Shown: one piece after another, positions 38,401 through 47,069 of the stretch
Layout: every line of letters begins with the position of its first letter
Position numbering within the stretch: the stretch's first letter is position 1
Assembly: GCF_014844075.1 (NCBI RefSeq)
Contig: NZ_CP062165.1
Coordinates: 1,302,001-1,366,000, forward strand
Reading direction: 5' to 3'
DNA: 64,000 nt
Origin: Paenibacillus sp. JNUCC-31
GTDB taxonomy: Bacteria > Bacillota > Bacilli > Paenibacillales > Paenibacillaceae
Program-made: the position numbers and the translations under genes
Notes under the pieces: generated by a model
Told to the model about the DNA's origin: nothing
The model's database searches: none
What the model saw: only the letters and a program-made list of their open reading frames with translations

Positions 38401-41400
38401 CTTCATTTGGATGCAGACAGTGCCATCCGGTCCACACAAGTCAATATCAAACTTTGCGACTGAAGAAGTCGCCCCACTTCTCGGGCTGTACTGGACAATC
38501 GCCAACATGTGCTCAGAGCAGTCCTCCCATATCACAAGCTCATCCAACGCAAACGGCATTGCTAGCGCCTTATTATTGTGAGTTACTCCCCCGGCTGCTA
38601 GGTTAAATCCGATTGTCGCTTGCCATGCCGCATCAATCAGAGCTGGGTGCATAATGAATGATCTCAACTCTTCTGCTGAAGATGGCAAAGCAAGTTCTGC
38701 CAGAACCGTCGTTTCACTGACGTATAGATAATTAATTGCTTGATGACTTGGACCGTATTGTAGGCCAGTTTCCGTAAAAATCTGATAACACGTTTTTGCA
38801 TCAAAACGTTGATTGTTTTCTAAACGGATACGGTCGATGTCTCGCTTCGGCGCCTCGATAAGATAATTATCGCCATTGTCCAGCACAAACTTCCCCTGAC
38901 TATGAATAACAGGATCATCAGAGGTTTCTTCAGGACTACTATATACCACAAAGCCAATATCTCCATTATCATGAGGAGTTACACTGATGTGTAGATCCTC
39001 TTCACTTTGATCAACTACGAACGGTCTGGTCCACGTTACATCAGCTATTTTCCAGTGGAGTAGATCATACTCCCTCGTACCTTGAGCTAAATGCACCGCT
39101 GCTCTCGCCAGTTCCAAATAGGCGGCACCAGGCAATACAGCTCTCCCTTTTATACGATGATCATGGAGAAAGAACTCCTGTCCAGTAAAAGTCGAACTAT
39201 ACCGCTGCTCCATCAAATCAGATGTATTACGATGCACCAACGGATGTAACACATGCTTGGGAACCTCAGGTACCGAGGAGACTCCTGTAGTTATCTGAAC
39301 CCAATGACGCTCTTTTGCAAACGGATAGGTCGAAAGACTAATCCGGCGAGGCTGCCAGTCTCCATATAGTATGGTCCAGTCAATGACGAGTCCCTTCACC
39401 CAAAGCTGAAGCAGGTTGGTATACTTTCCTTTATGCAACCAAGCTTGTACAGTATGAACCATATCTTCATCAGCCAAGACTGATAATGCATCGAAATTTG
39501 GTCTAATTTTGTTTGTGTAAAGCTCAGTAATATCCGGCTGTCCTTTTAGATAGTCGGTCAGCTTTCTTTTTAACTCGTCCACCGAGGCAGCAGTTAACGC
39601 TAAGCGTTGTTCCATGGCTTCGCGTCCAATTTGTAGCGTGTATGCCATATCCAAGAGTTGCAGATCCGTGATAGGTCGGTGTTCAATATCGCTAATAAGT
39701 CTTTGCACCATCTCATGTAGCCTGTCTTCATCTTTAGCTGATAGGACAATCAAGGCCGGGCGTCGGGAATCTGGAAGGCGGTTTTCGCGTTCGTCAGACG
39801 AAGGCATGTACTCCTGTAATATGATGTGTGCATTCGCACCGCCTGCCCCAAACGAGGAAACTCCAGCCGTTCTTGGAAGCTCATTTCCTGCCCCTTTCCC
39901 TACCGTAGGCCGTTTCCAATCACTACTTTCCTGTTGTACGATAAACGGCGTTTCGGAAAAGTCAATATTCGGATTAAGCGCCGTGGAATGTAAGGAAGGA
40001 ACCAACTTGCCATGCTTGAACTGCAGCAATATTTTCGTTATGCCTGCTATACCAGCAGCACTTTCACAATGCCCGATATTCGATTTTACCGAGCCGATTG
40101 CACAGAACTGTTTATCTTGTGTACTGGAACGGAAACAGTTCGTCAGTCCCGCAATCTCGATAGGATCACCAAGTGAAGTACCTGTCCCATGTGCCTCGAT
40201 ATACCCTATCATCCGAGGATCAATTCCGCCTTCTTTTAGCGCCTTTTCAATTACAGCTGATTGTGCATTCGGATTTGGAACAGTATATCCCGCTACTTTT
40301 CCTCCGTGATTAATTGCTGTTGCTTTGATTACCCCATAAATATGATCGCCATCTGCAACTGCTTTGCCTAACGGCTTTAATAAAACGGCTCCTACTCCCT
40401 CACCTGGTACGTAGCCGTCACCACCCCTACCGAAGCTTTCACAGCGCCCTTTGCTAGAGATAAATTGCCCTTGCCCCAACATAATATATTTGTTGGGATG
40501 GATGGAAACATTAACACCGCCAGCAACGGCATACTCGCATTCCCCGTTTCTTAGACTTTGGACCGCAAGATGAATTGCTGTGAGTGATGATGAGCACATT
40601 GTCCCTAACGTCATACTTGGTCCATGAAAATCACAAAAATAGGATACCCGGTTGGCAATAGTTGCCGGATTTCCAGACAACGTTAGAGCGTTACCTCTAG
40701 CTTGTTCCTGCGCCCCGTACAATTGATACTCATCATACATAACACCGACATAAACACCGACGTTTCCGCCAAGTCCCTTTGTATGATCACCAATAGAGTC
40801 CCTCGTATAACCCGCATCTTCCATGGCTGAATACACGCTTTGGAGAAATAATCTCTCTTGCGGGTCCATCATCTCCGCTTCTCGGGGTGAGATATGAAAA
40901 AACTGTGAGTCAAACTCACTAATTCCTTCAATAAAGCCTCCCCACTTGCCATAAGTTTTTCCGGGCGTTGTTCTGTTTTCATCAAAAATCAGATGATGAT
41001 CCCATCGATCTTGAGGAATTTCTGTAATGCAGTCGTCTCCGTTAGACAAGCGGGTCCAAAATTCGTCCAACGTTCTCGCACCCGGATAGCGGCCATCCAG
41101 TCCAATTATTGCTATATCCATATTATTGTTTGTAAACGAGGGCTGATCTGTATGCAAAGTTGACTTCACATGATCACCAGCCGAGGACTCAGAGTCAGAA
41201 CCCATAGTCTTTTTGATCTCTACACTTCTTCCACCTGATTCGCCCTGTATGCTACCTGTGTTCCATCCGTTAAGCCCAAGCATCCTAAGCAGCTCTTTGC
41301 GATATGATTTGACGAAGTAACCTGTTATCGCTCGAAGACTTGGGTATTCGAAAAACAGCGTTTTGGGAAGCGTTCCAAATCGTTGTTCCAACTCCCCCGT

Positions 41401-44400
41401 AATTTGCATGTACGCAATCGAATCCAATCCATATTTCTCAAAGGTGATATCCGGTTCAATTCGATTTGCAGGCAGTTTCACGACGGAAGCGATCAACTTC
41501 CTAAATTCATGGATTGCTTTGTTTTCAAGTAATTCTCTCTCGTCTACCTGCAATACACGCTCTTCAGGACCAGATCGTGCTGATTCGTTTTTCATCATGC
41601 CCTCCTGTGCTTGTAAGCTATTGCGTATCTGCTCCGTATAACCAGATAGAACCACAACTCGACTGTTTTTTAGGCTATATGCTTGATAGAAGGCCTGAAC
41701 CCCAGCTTCCGTATCAAGCGGAATCATGCCTGTTCTCCGGCTTATCGCTTTCTCCGTAGTCGCATCAATGTGCATTCCTCCTTCTTTCCAGAGCGGCCAA
41801 CCGATAGACAATGTCCTACCTGCTCTTTGTCCTATCGCTACCAAATCATTCCGGTACTCAGCGTAAATATCCATAAATGCATTTGCAGCAGCATAGTCTG
41901 CCTGACCAGGATTTCCAAAAGCGCTAGCGCCAGATGAAAATAAGATAAAAAAGTCCAATTGGAATTGTTTACTTGCCTCATCCAAGTGAATCAAGCCGGA
42001 TACCTTTGGAGCCATCACGGTCTGCAGCTCGTCCACACTCTTATTTATCAAATAATTGTCCTTGATTAATCCGGCGGAATGAATAATACCATCGAGTCTT
42101 CCAAACTCTAATTCAATGGCGTGCATTATCTCTTCTACCACTAATTTATCCGTTACATCAGCTTGTCTATATTCGCAGTGCACACCCATAATTTCCAATT
42201 CCATAAGTTGGGCTTGCTTATCAAGATCAAGTAGGGATCGTCCAACAATAATCAAAGTGGCATTCTTAACAGTTCGGGCAATCTCAGCAGCGAAAATCTT
42301 TCCCAAACCACCGGCTCCGCCAGTCAACAGATAGACCCCACCATCTTTCCATGGAAGCATACCAACGACTGATTGCTCCCAGTGAATCTCTTTTAATTTG
42401 GTAACGAAACGATTACCCTCTTTGTAGCGAATATGAGCTTCTCTATAAAAACGATCTGCAGCCAATCTTTCTATGATACTGGATACAGATTCACCTTTCT
42501 CCATTTCGATAATCTGACCATTAAACCGTGGATTTTCCAACTTTGCTGTCTTTAGTATGCCGTGTAGTCCAGCCATCACAGAATTCTCGGCATCAATCCC
42601 TATCACCACTTGTATCATTAACTGTCGATCGGTTCGATCCGATAACATTTCTTGAATATTAGTAATCAGATGCTTCGAATAGAACTGAAAGCGTTCATCC
42701 AAATGATACCCTGGAGGATTAACCTGCAAACAGTGTGCACCTCTTAGTCGAGTAGAGAAGATTTCGGTAGACAACTCATCCATTTCATATAGCAGTACGA
42801 GATGAATTGTCTCTTCAGGTAACCTAAATTCTTCTTCCTTCAACTCTTGTACTTGCTGTTCTTTCCAATCAGGAACTAGCATAAGCAGTCCTGTTTGATC
42901 CATTGGTATTGAAGAGAGCCTGCTCATAGAACGTACTTGACTGATTTCGGAATGGTCAACCTGCTCTAAAGCTCTCGTAGTCAGTCCCCGAAGGCTGACG
43001 CACACAGAACCATCATTCCCTATCCAATCAATATCGAGCTTTCGCAAGGTTTCTACCACTTGACCTTCGCTCCATCGGATCCATGCATTGTTAACTTGTC
43101 GACAAGAGCTATATATCTCGAGGGATTCAAAAGCAAAAGGCACCTCTGTTGCTAGGGGCTGTCCATCACCAACAGATAAACCGATTGATGCCTGAAGAGC
43201 AGCATCAAGCAACGTAGGATGGAGGAAGAAGTTTTCGTTCTCCTGTATACCTCCAACTAGAGAAAGTGTAGCTAATGCTTGACGATTTCCAATTTGTACT
43301 GATTCAATTCCCCTATAACCAGGTCCAATGACTATGCCAACCCTTTGATAAAGGTTGTAAATATACTGAGCCTCTAAAGATGAATGACTGCATACATTAT
43401 GAAGAGATTGAATATCAACGAGGGGCGAAGGTTTAGCGGAAATCACCATAACACTTCCACTACAATAAACCATACGATCCCCTTCAAGTGCAGGAGTTCC
43501 TTGGTATACTTCAAACGTAATATCGTCATCGTTCAGCAATAGACCGACATGCAGTTCAAGATTATTACCCTCTTCAGCAACAGCTTTATTTGCCCAATGC
43601 ACATGTTTGAATTGAATAATATGATTATCAGGAACAGCGGTCTCCTGCTTGACTGCAACCCTAACCATTTCAAGATAGACTACACCTGGAAGTACACGCT
43701 GCCCATGTATCAAATGATTCGCAAGGAAAAACTCCTCACCAGTAAAAACCGACGTATAGCGAATCTCACCAAATTGGGAAGTGTTATGTTGCAGCAATGG
43801 GTGAATATAAGCATTGGTAGGATAATTCGGAATTTCAATCCCACTTTCCGATTCAACGGAAACTCCATCGGGTACCCAGTAGCGCTCCTTAGCGAATGGA
43901 TATGTCGGCAAGCTTGTTCGCACAGGATGATTGCCTTGATAGAAGGATAACCACTCCAACTCTGCTCCTTGGGCCCATAAGCGTGCAATTCTTGCTAATT
44001 CTTCGCCAGTCATTTCTCGAATATGCTGAGAAGTTGAACCCGATGAGATCAATTCGCCATTCTCATAGACCCTGCCTTGCCAAATGCCATCCTGACCATA
44101 ATTTTCTTCCCCGCTAGCAATCCAAGTTAGCTTATTCATGAGCTCACTATGGTTCCTAACGATGATCGCTACGCGTTCCTCCATCGCTACACGTCCAACT
44201 TGTAGGGTAAAGGCCAGCTCTTCCAGCGAAGGTTTAATTGAGTGAGCTTCCATTTCGCTCACTAGACCATTTCGCTTCCCACCGCGTAGATAATCTAGTA
44301 ATTTGGCGGCATAGGCACTTAGTCTTTCTTTATTCTTAGCCGAGAGTGGAACGAGAATGGGCTGCTCTCCCTCACTTCCAATTTTCCGCTCATCTTTTCC

Positions 44401-47058
44401 TTGTTTCGCCGATATGTATTCCTCCAGAATCAAATGAGCATTCGCACCGGTTGCACCAAATGAACTGATTCCTGCTCTGCGTGGGTATTCTTTTTCCTCC
44501 CCCCGCTCCTTTAGGATCGGCCGTCTCCATGCTTCGGTCTTCTGCTGTACATAGAACGGAGAACGAGCAAAATCAATATGCGGATTGGGATCAGACGAGT
44601 GCAGTGATGGAACCAGCGTTCGATGATGCAGCTGTAAAATAACCTTATGCAGCCCCCCAATCCCTGCAGCAGACTCCGCATGTCCAATGTTTGACTTCAC
44701 CGAACCAATGGAACAATATTGAACATCTTCTGTGTAACGACGGAATGCCTTTTCCAGTCCTTGTATTTCGATGGGGTCCCCCAGCGAGGTACCTGTTCCA
44801 TGTGCTTCGATATAGCTGATGGTCCGAGGATCGATGCCAGTTTTCTCTAAACAGGTCTCAATCATTTCTCCTTGTGCGACTGGACTTGGCACTGTTATTC
44901 CACTTACTGCTCCTACATGATTAATAACACTGCCTTTAATCACTGCGTATATATGGTCGCCATCCTCCTCTGCTTTTCGCAACGACTTGAGCACGACCGT
45001 CCCTACGCCTTCTCCAGACACATAGCCATCGCCGCCCTTCCCGAAGGTCCGGCAACGACCATCACTGGCATGCATATCTGCTAAACCATAAGATAAATAT
45101 TTTCCCGGATGCAGCGACAGATTGACGCCACCTGCTAAGGCAACCTCGCATTCGCCAAGCGCTAAACTATTTAAAGCCAAATGCACGGCCGTTAGCGACG
45201 AGGAGCATACCGTATCAATGGTCATGCTCGGTCCATGAAAATTGCAGAAATACGAGACGCGGTTTGCGATTGGCGCGTTATTTAAAGCAATAGGAAACTG
45301 TTTTCCCGCAGATGCTCCAACAAGTGTATAATCTTTATGCATAACACCGGCAAATACACCGACAGACCGTCGTTTCGTTTTGCCCACTGGATTGACCAGT
45401 GTATCGGGAGTATATCCTGCATCTTCCACTGCCTCCCAGCAGGTTTCTAAAAATAGACGTTCCTGCGGATCAAGAGTCTCTGCATCTCGCGGAGTAACTC
45501 GAAAGAACGAAGCATCAAAACAATCAGGATCGTCAATGAACCCTCCCCATTTTGATAAAGCTTTACCGGATGGTGAGCGGAATGACTCAAAATCCTCCCA
45601 GTTCCACCGGTCCTTTGGAATTTCTCGGATTAAATCCTTACCTTCGGTTAAGTTGGACCAAAACTCCTCTAAGTTAGTAGATCCTGGATACCTCCCAGCC
45701 ATACCGATCACTGCAATATCTTCATGAATTGATGTACGATGGTCATTCAAATCTAGGAGGTTTTTAGACAAAGCTCCTAGTCCACTTCCACCTGATAATG
45801 TTTCATCTTCAGTTTTAGATATGTTCTTCCCAAGCCCTACACCTCTTTCGAAAGCTTGAGGATACATGTCACTCAAATGATCTGCTACTTGCTTAATCGT
45901 GGTGTATTCAAACAGGAGCGTTGGAGACAGCGTAGTTCCTATACGCTCACTGATGAGTCTAACGGCCTCCAATAAATTCTTTGAATCAAGCCCCATCTCA
46001 TAGTAACCCGTATTTATGCGTACATGCTCTTCTGTTCGATGGAGTAACCCTGCCAGTAACTGCCTTAAAAATGTGATAATGGTTTTATGGATAAGAGTGT
46101 ATTGGGATTCTAAGTTATCGTTATATCCCGTTTGAGGAGCATCTGTTACGCCCATTTCAGACATCCTAAACTCAGATTCTTGTCCAGAAATGAAATGTTC
46201 ACCCCACTTGCCCGAACTAGTATCCTCTGCTTGTCTTAGACGTTTGTTTGTGAATTTGATTAATTCACCGATTTTCTCCCCTGCCTCGTTAAAAAATTCA
46301 AGGTCCATGGATAACAGTTCTTCCTTGCGATCAACAGTATCCGCTTTAACTCTTGTTAAACAATTGCTACGTAATGGTTGAACCGCTCTGAACGATTCAA
46401 AATAAAGAGGCAGATACAAATGGTCCGCGTCCGAATTCCCTCCTGCGATTCTATGAAACCAAGCACCGGAGCCTACCGCACTAGAATCGATAAGTGCGGG
46501 GTGAAACAAGAACTGATCTGCATCTTTTCGCGCTTCCCTATCTATGGATATTTCCATCACGATTGCATTGCTTATATCAAAAATTCGTCCATCTGTCTTC
46601 ATATAGCCCGTATGAACAAGTTGATGAGTACGGCATGTTTGATAGACTTGCTCCAAGTCAAGAACAGACTGGGCTGAACGAATAATATCGTCCTTATTTA
46701 GATTTGTCTCATACGTAATTACAGTACTTCGATGTATTTCCGCTGTCATCAACAGTTGCTTGTTATCGCTCCATCCATCGCCGTGCTGTTGCAAGCCTTC
46801 AACTCTAATTGTCCAAACGCCTTCGTCGGTATCCTCGGATGTGAATTTAAGCAGTATCTTTCCAGGATCTTGTTGGAATGTCATGGGCTCATATATGACT
46901 AAATGCCGCAGTTCAAGTTCTTCATATGAGAAACCTTTTTCCGCAAAACATTGATATACTATATCGATATAAGCCACTCCAGGAAATGTTTTCTTACCTA
47001 GCACTAAGTGATTGCTGATTATTGGGTTATCAGTTCGGATTATAAATTCGCTTCGCAT
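32494..47058 (-). CDS. Giant trans-AT PKS: DH-ACP-KS-DH-KR-ACP-KS-DH-KR-MT-ACP-KS-ACP-ACP
   Basis: About 4854 residues. N-terminal split-module DH (HLVLGKKTFP; HPALID) and ACP (Ser359); KS1 (Cys618, AHGTGT), DH (His1115 in HLIHGQRVLP; HPTLLDAALQ), KR (TGGAGGLG; QADYAAAN), ACP (Ser1880); KS2 (Cys2155 in GTMCSSS), DH (His2634; YGPSH; HPALIDAAWQ), KR (GGAGGIG), C-methyltransferase (EVGAGTGGTS near 3585, NVLHAT), ACP (Ser3835); KS3 (Cys4093, AHGTGT), then two ACPs with Ser4654 and Ser4761. Both end in DSxxGVEW, the Trp flag for beta-branching. The C-terminus (LEMVLEKVRQKAIPIDQAEQ) is a docking-type helix. An ATG at 47073 overlaps the upstream stop (ATGA), but ATG 47058, after GAGGGTG, aligns with the start of the sister protein, so I prefer it. 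Predicted output: three alkene units (one alpha-methylated) and a beta-branch. Confidence 0.94.
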   Translation of the reverse strand: MRSEFIIRTDNPIISNHLVLGKKTFPGVAYIDIVYQCFAEKGFSYEELELRHLVIYEPMTFQQDPGKILLKFTSEDTDEGVWTIRVEGLQQHGDGWSDNKQLLMTAEIHRSTVITYETNLNKDDIIRSAQSVLDLEQVYQTCRTHQLVHTGYMKTDGRIFDISNAIVMEISIDREARKDADQFLFHPALIDSSAVGSGAWFHRIAGGNSDADHLYLPLYFESFRAVQPLRSNCLTRVKADTVDRKEELLSMDLEFFNEAGEKIGELIKFTNKRLRQAEDTSSGKWGEHFISGQESEFRMSEMGVTDAPQTGYNDNLESQYTLIHKTIITFLRQLLAGLLHRTEEHVRINTGYYEMGLDSKNLLEAVRLISERIGTTLSPTLLFEYTTIKQVADHLSDMYPQAFERGVGLGKNISKTEDETLSGGSGLGALSKNLLDLNDHRTSIHEDIAVIGMAGRYPGSTNLEEFWSNLTEGKDLIREIPKDRWNWEDFESFRSPSGKALSKWGGFIDDPDCFDASFFRVTPRDAETLDPQERLFLETCWEAVEDAGYTPDTLVNPVGKTKRRSVGVFAGVMHKDYTLVGASAGKQFPIALNNAPIANRVSYFCNFHGPSMTIDTVCSSSLTAVHLALNSLALGECEVALAGGVNLSLHPGKYLSYGLADMHASDGRCRTFGKGGDGYVSGEGVGTVVLKSLRKAEEDGDHIYAVIKGSVINHVGAVSGITVPSPVAQGEMIETCLEKTGIDPRTISYIEAHGTGTSLGDPIEIQGLEKAFRRYTEDVQYCSIGSVKSNIGHAESAAGIGGLHKVILQLHHRTLVPSLHSSDPNPHIDFARSPFYVQQKTEAWRRPILKERGEEKEYPRRAGISSFGATGANAHLILEEYISAKQGKDERKIGSEGEQPILVPLSAKNKERLSAYAAKLLDYLRGGKRNGLVSEMEAHSIKPSLEELAFTLQVGRVAMEERVAIIVRNHSELMNKLTWIASGEENYGQDGIWQGRVYENGELISSGSTSQHIREMTGEELARIARLWAQGAELEWLSFYQGNHPVRTSLPTYPFAKERYWVPDGVSVESESGIEIPNYPTNAYIHPLLQHNTSQFGEIRYTSVFTGEEFFLANHLIHGQRVLPGVVYLEMVRVAVKQETAVPDNHIIQFKHVHWANKAVAEEGNNLELHVGLLLNDDDITFEVYQGTPALEGDRMVYCSGSVMVISAKPSPLVDIQSLHNVCSHSSLEAQYIYNLYQRVGIVIGPGYRGIESVQIGNRQALATLSLVGGIQENENFFLHPTLLDAALQASIGLSVGDGQPLATEVPFAFESLEIYSSCRQVNNAWIRWSEGQVVETLRKLDIDWIGNDGSVCVSLRGLTTRALEQVDHSEISQVRSMSRLSSIPMDQTGLLMLVPDWKEQQVQELKEEEFRLPEETIHLVLLYEMDELSTEIFSTRLRGAHCLQVNPPGYHLDERFQFYSKHLITNIQEMLSDRTDRQLMIQVVIGIDAENSVMAGLHGILKTAKLENPRFNGQIIEMEKGESVSSIIERLAADRFYREAHIRYKEGNRFVTKLKEIHWEQSVVGMLPWKDGGVYLLTGGAGGLGKIFAAEIARTVKNATLIIVGRSLLDLDKQAQLMELEIMGVHCEYRQADVTDKLVVEEIMHAIELEFGRLDGIIHSAGLIKDNYLINKSVDELQTVMAPKVSGLIHLDEASKQFQLDFFILFSSGASAFGNPGQADYAAANAFMDIYAEYRNDLVAIGQRAGRTLSIGWPLWKEGGMHIDATTEKAISRRTGMIPLDTEAGVQAFYQAYSLKNSRVVVLSGYTEQIRNSLQAQEGMMKNESARSGPEERVLQVDERELLENKAIHEFRKLIASVVKLPANRIEPDITFEKYGLDSIAYMQITGELEQRFGTLPKTLFFEYPSLRAITGYFVKSYRKELLRMLGLNGWNTGSIQGESGGRSVEIKKTMGSDSESSAGDHVKSTLHTDQPSFTNNNMDIAIIGLDGRYPGARTLDEFWTRLSNGDDCITEIPQDRWDHHLIFDENRTTPGKTYGKWGGFIEGISEFDSQFFHISPREAEMMDPQERLFLQSVYSAMEDAGYTRDSIGDHTKGLGGNVGVYVGVMYDEYQLYGAQEQARGNALTLSGNPATIANRVSYFCDFHGPSMTLGTMCSSSLTAIHLAVQSLRNGECEYAVAGGVNVSIHPNKYIMLGQGQFISSKGRCESFGRGGDGYVPGEGVGAVLLKPLGKAVADGDHIYGVIKATAINHGGKVAGYTVPNPNAQSAVIEKALKEGGIDPRMIGYIEAHGTGTSLGDPIEIAGLTNCFRSSTQDKQFCAIGSVKSNIGHCESAAGIAGITKILLQFKHGKLVPSLHSTALNPNIDFSETPFIVQQESSDWKRPTVGKGAGNELPRTAGVSSFGAGGANAHIILQEYMPSSDERENRLPDSRRPALIVLSAKDEDRLHEMVQRLISDIEHRPITDLQLLDMAYTLQIGREAMEQRLALTAASVDELKRKLTDYLKGQPDITELYTNKIRPNFDALSVLADEDMVHTVQAWLHKGKYTNLLQLWVKGLVIDWTILYGDWQPRRISLSTYPFAKERHWVQITTGVSSVPEVPKHVLHPLVHRNTSDLMEQRYSSTFTGQEFFLHDHRIKGRAVLPGAAYLELARAAVHLAQGTREYDLLHWKIADVTWTRPFVVDQSEEDLHISVTPHDNGDIGFVVYSSPEETSDDPVIHSQGKFVLDNGDNYLIEAPKRDIDRIRLENNQRFDAKTCYQIFTETGLQYGPSHQAINYLYVSETTVLAELALPSSAEELRSFIMHPALIDAAWQATIGFNLAAGGVTHNNKALAMPFALDELVIWEDCSEHMLAIVQYSPRSGATSSVAKFDIDLCGPDGTVCIQMKGLTCRILEESVSVSPNETLKGETATDTSLLLRPIWGAVTPETGETLPVEPERTMLVIGPTYKSELWHRQIQGIVPFEIKPSESSDIISHRLSKIEEIKHFVWVAYSGDESVELPYREDMQGSEVVILAFRFIQALLRSGYGSQEIGLTIITSQAQMIFESELIDPNQASLHGFIGSLAKEYPNWKVRLVDTDQEEFPPLSEVLALPPDKDGLPWCYRHSEWYRRELVPVELPKPIKSAYRSGGVYVVIGGAGGIGEVWSEYMIRRYQAVIIWIGRREKDAIIQAKIDRLSTLGHAPTYIQANAANRIEMHQAYNWIKQRHEQIHGVIHAAIVLADQMIANMDESNFISVFNTKAKVSLQIEQTFQNEMLDFVLFFSSINAFAGTPGQSNYVAGCAFKDAFARGLSSRWLCPVKVINWGYWGHHGAVADELYRERMSRMGIGSIESVEAMDLLEKVLEAPIDQIAYMKVTSDYSPLGIKPNERIVVYPHTEALFNSHEEERVLDNSVMRREAMIAVNHNHVVQMNELMGQLLWCQMQSMIMFEKSLVQIDSMELRAGTQQQYNRWIKESLHVLERLGYLRRSDEMDNQWLVTGKAPSNAAAVWEKWDSQKSIWMNDPTIRAQVELAETMLRALPEILIGSRKATDLMFPNSSMKLIEGIYKNNPVADYFNDFLARTAVDYIQKRIQNDPNARIRILEVGAGTGGTSATMFEMLKPYQSYVQEYCYTDISQAFLMHGEREYASRLPYVNCRILDVEFSIGGQGVDVGSYDMVIATNVLHATRHIRSALRNVKAALRPNGLLVLNEIAGNRLFTHLTFGLLEGWWLYEDPGLRIDGSPALSSKSWKVALEGENYHSIRFPAVEYEEMGQQIVVAKSDGVVRLTDSIPSVIETPLNKRVAAKNSVEPISGEGRQEMLREKTRAYLKQLVGETLKLSTERIDTSERMEKYGIDSILIVRLTDKLRTVMSDVSSTLFFEYQTIDALAEHLIHDRPQEMAVLVGAAPKVKVERTERNNNKNLSVMNGPAKHVNQPTSRFKSKTSTEQQNVVRTQSTNRDVAIIGLSGQYPMAGNAHQFWTNLLEGENCISEIPPERWDWKRYFSDEKGTSGSMYTKWGGFIRDIDCFDPKFFHISPREAMQMDPQERLFLQNAYASIEDAGYTPDKLSETGKVGVFVGVMNGNYPTGASYWSIANRVSYTLNFNGPSMAVDTACSSSLTAIILGMDSLFNGMSDVVICGGVNLIVDPVHYIKLSAAKMLSPTDRCKAFGEQADGFVDGECVGAVILKPLNKAIEDGDHIYGVIKGGSINSGGKTNGYTVPNPNAQHQAITDALKRSGIQPEMVSYVEAHGTGTALGDPIEIAGLSKAFGDGTGKKQYCAIGSVKSNIGHCESASGIAGLTKVIMQMKFETLVPSIHAEKSNPDINFRNSPFKLQTERAPWRRPVLEQGGAYKEVPLIAGISSFGAGGANTHLIIEEYRPNSTNSTAGSQVRSVTIVLSAKNVDRLKERSRQLVAQIQEKNITDDNLLDAAYTLQIGREAMEERLAFVVDSVSDLEIRLKEFIEGNQSAGMHFGQVKSKNQSLTPNVAESAWPNREYDQCEKLASMWVKGYQVDWSLLYNTTKPSRISLPSYPFANERYWVNAKREAEETSFSKDSVDKVSPLATTILEVTPTQTDSNYIQLSGLQDIVHVSPTQKPVRIELSALPQSEGISIEIKEESKPEPLLTPILERKHVLPVHQTAEQLIAELAQTLADALFMSLHEIDYDRSFIEMGMDSIIGVEWIQAINKRYGLSISATRVYDYPTLREFSIYLAGELPNRAQDPGDVIENVPNITTNKQESVTAMSMTSGSLMEELKDLLAETLFMNRADVELEKSFIEMGMDSITGVEWVQLINKRYGTNVTATKIYDYPTITEFSNYLMTELSKSNDHSGTMSSSNNNSESSHNPLTLEMVLEKVRQKAIPIDQAEQLLSSLLSK
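44253..45155. repeat. Near-identical KS segment, copy 1 (partner 50807-51709)
   Basis: About 0.9 kb coding for the C-terminal half of KS1 and the post-KS linker of the giant PKS is nearly the same, base for base, as 50807-51709 (offset 6554). Similarity drops sharply just past the segment, at about 45160. Confidence 0.85.
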
Positions 47059-47069
47059 ATGAGTCACCC

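Noticed and set aside
39614..40309. Long plus-strand frames (up to 231 codons) inside the PKS genes
   Set aside because: They are antisense shadows of KS-coding DNA: positions repeat with the KS motifs and the products are Ser/Cys/Pro-rich without domains.
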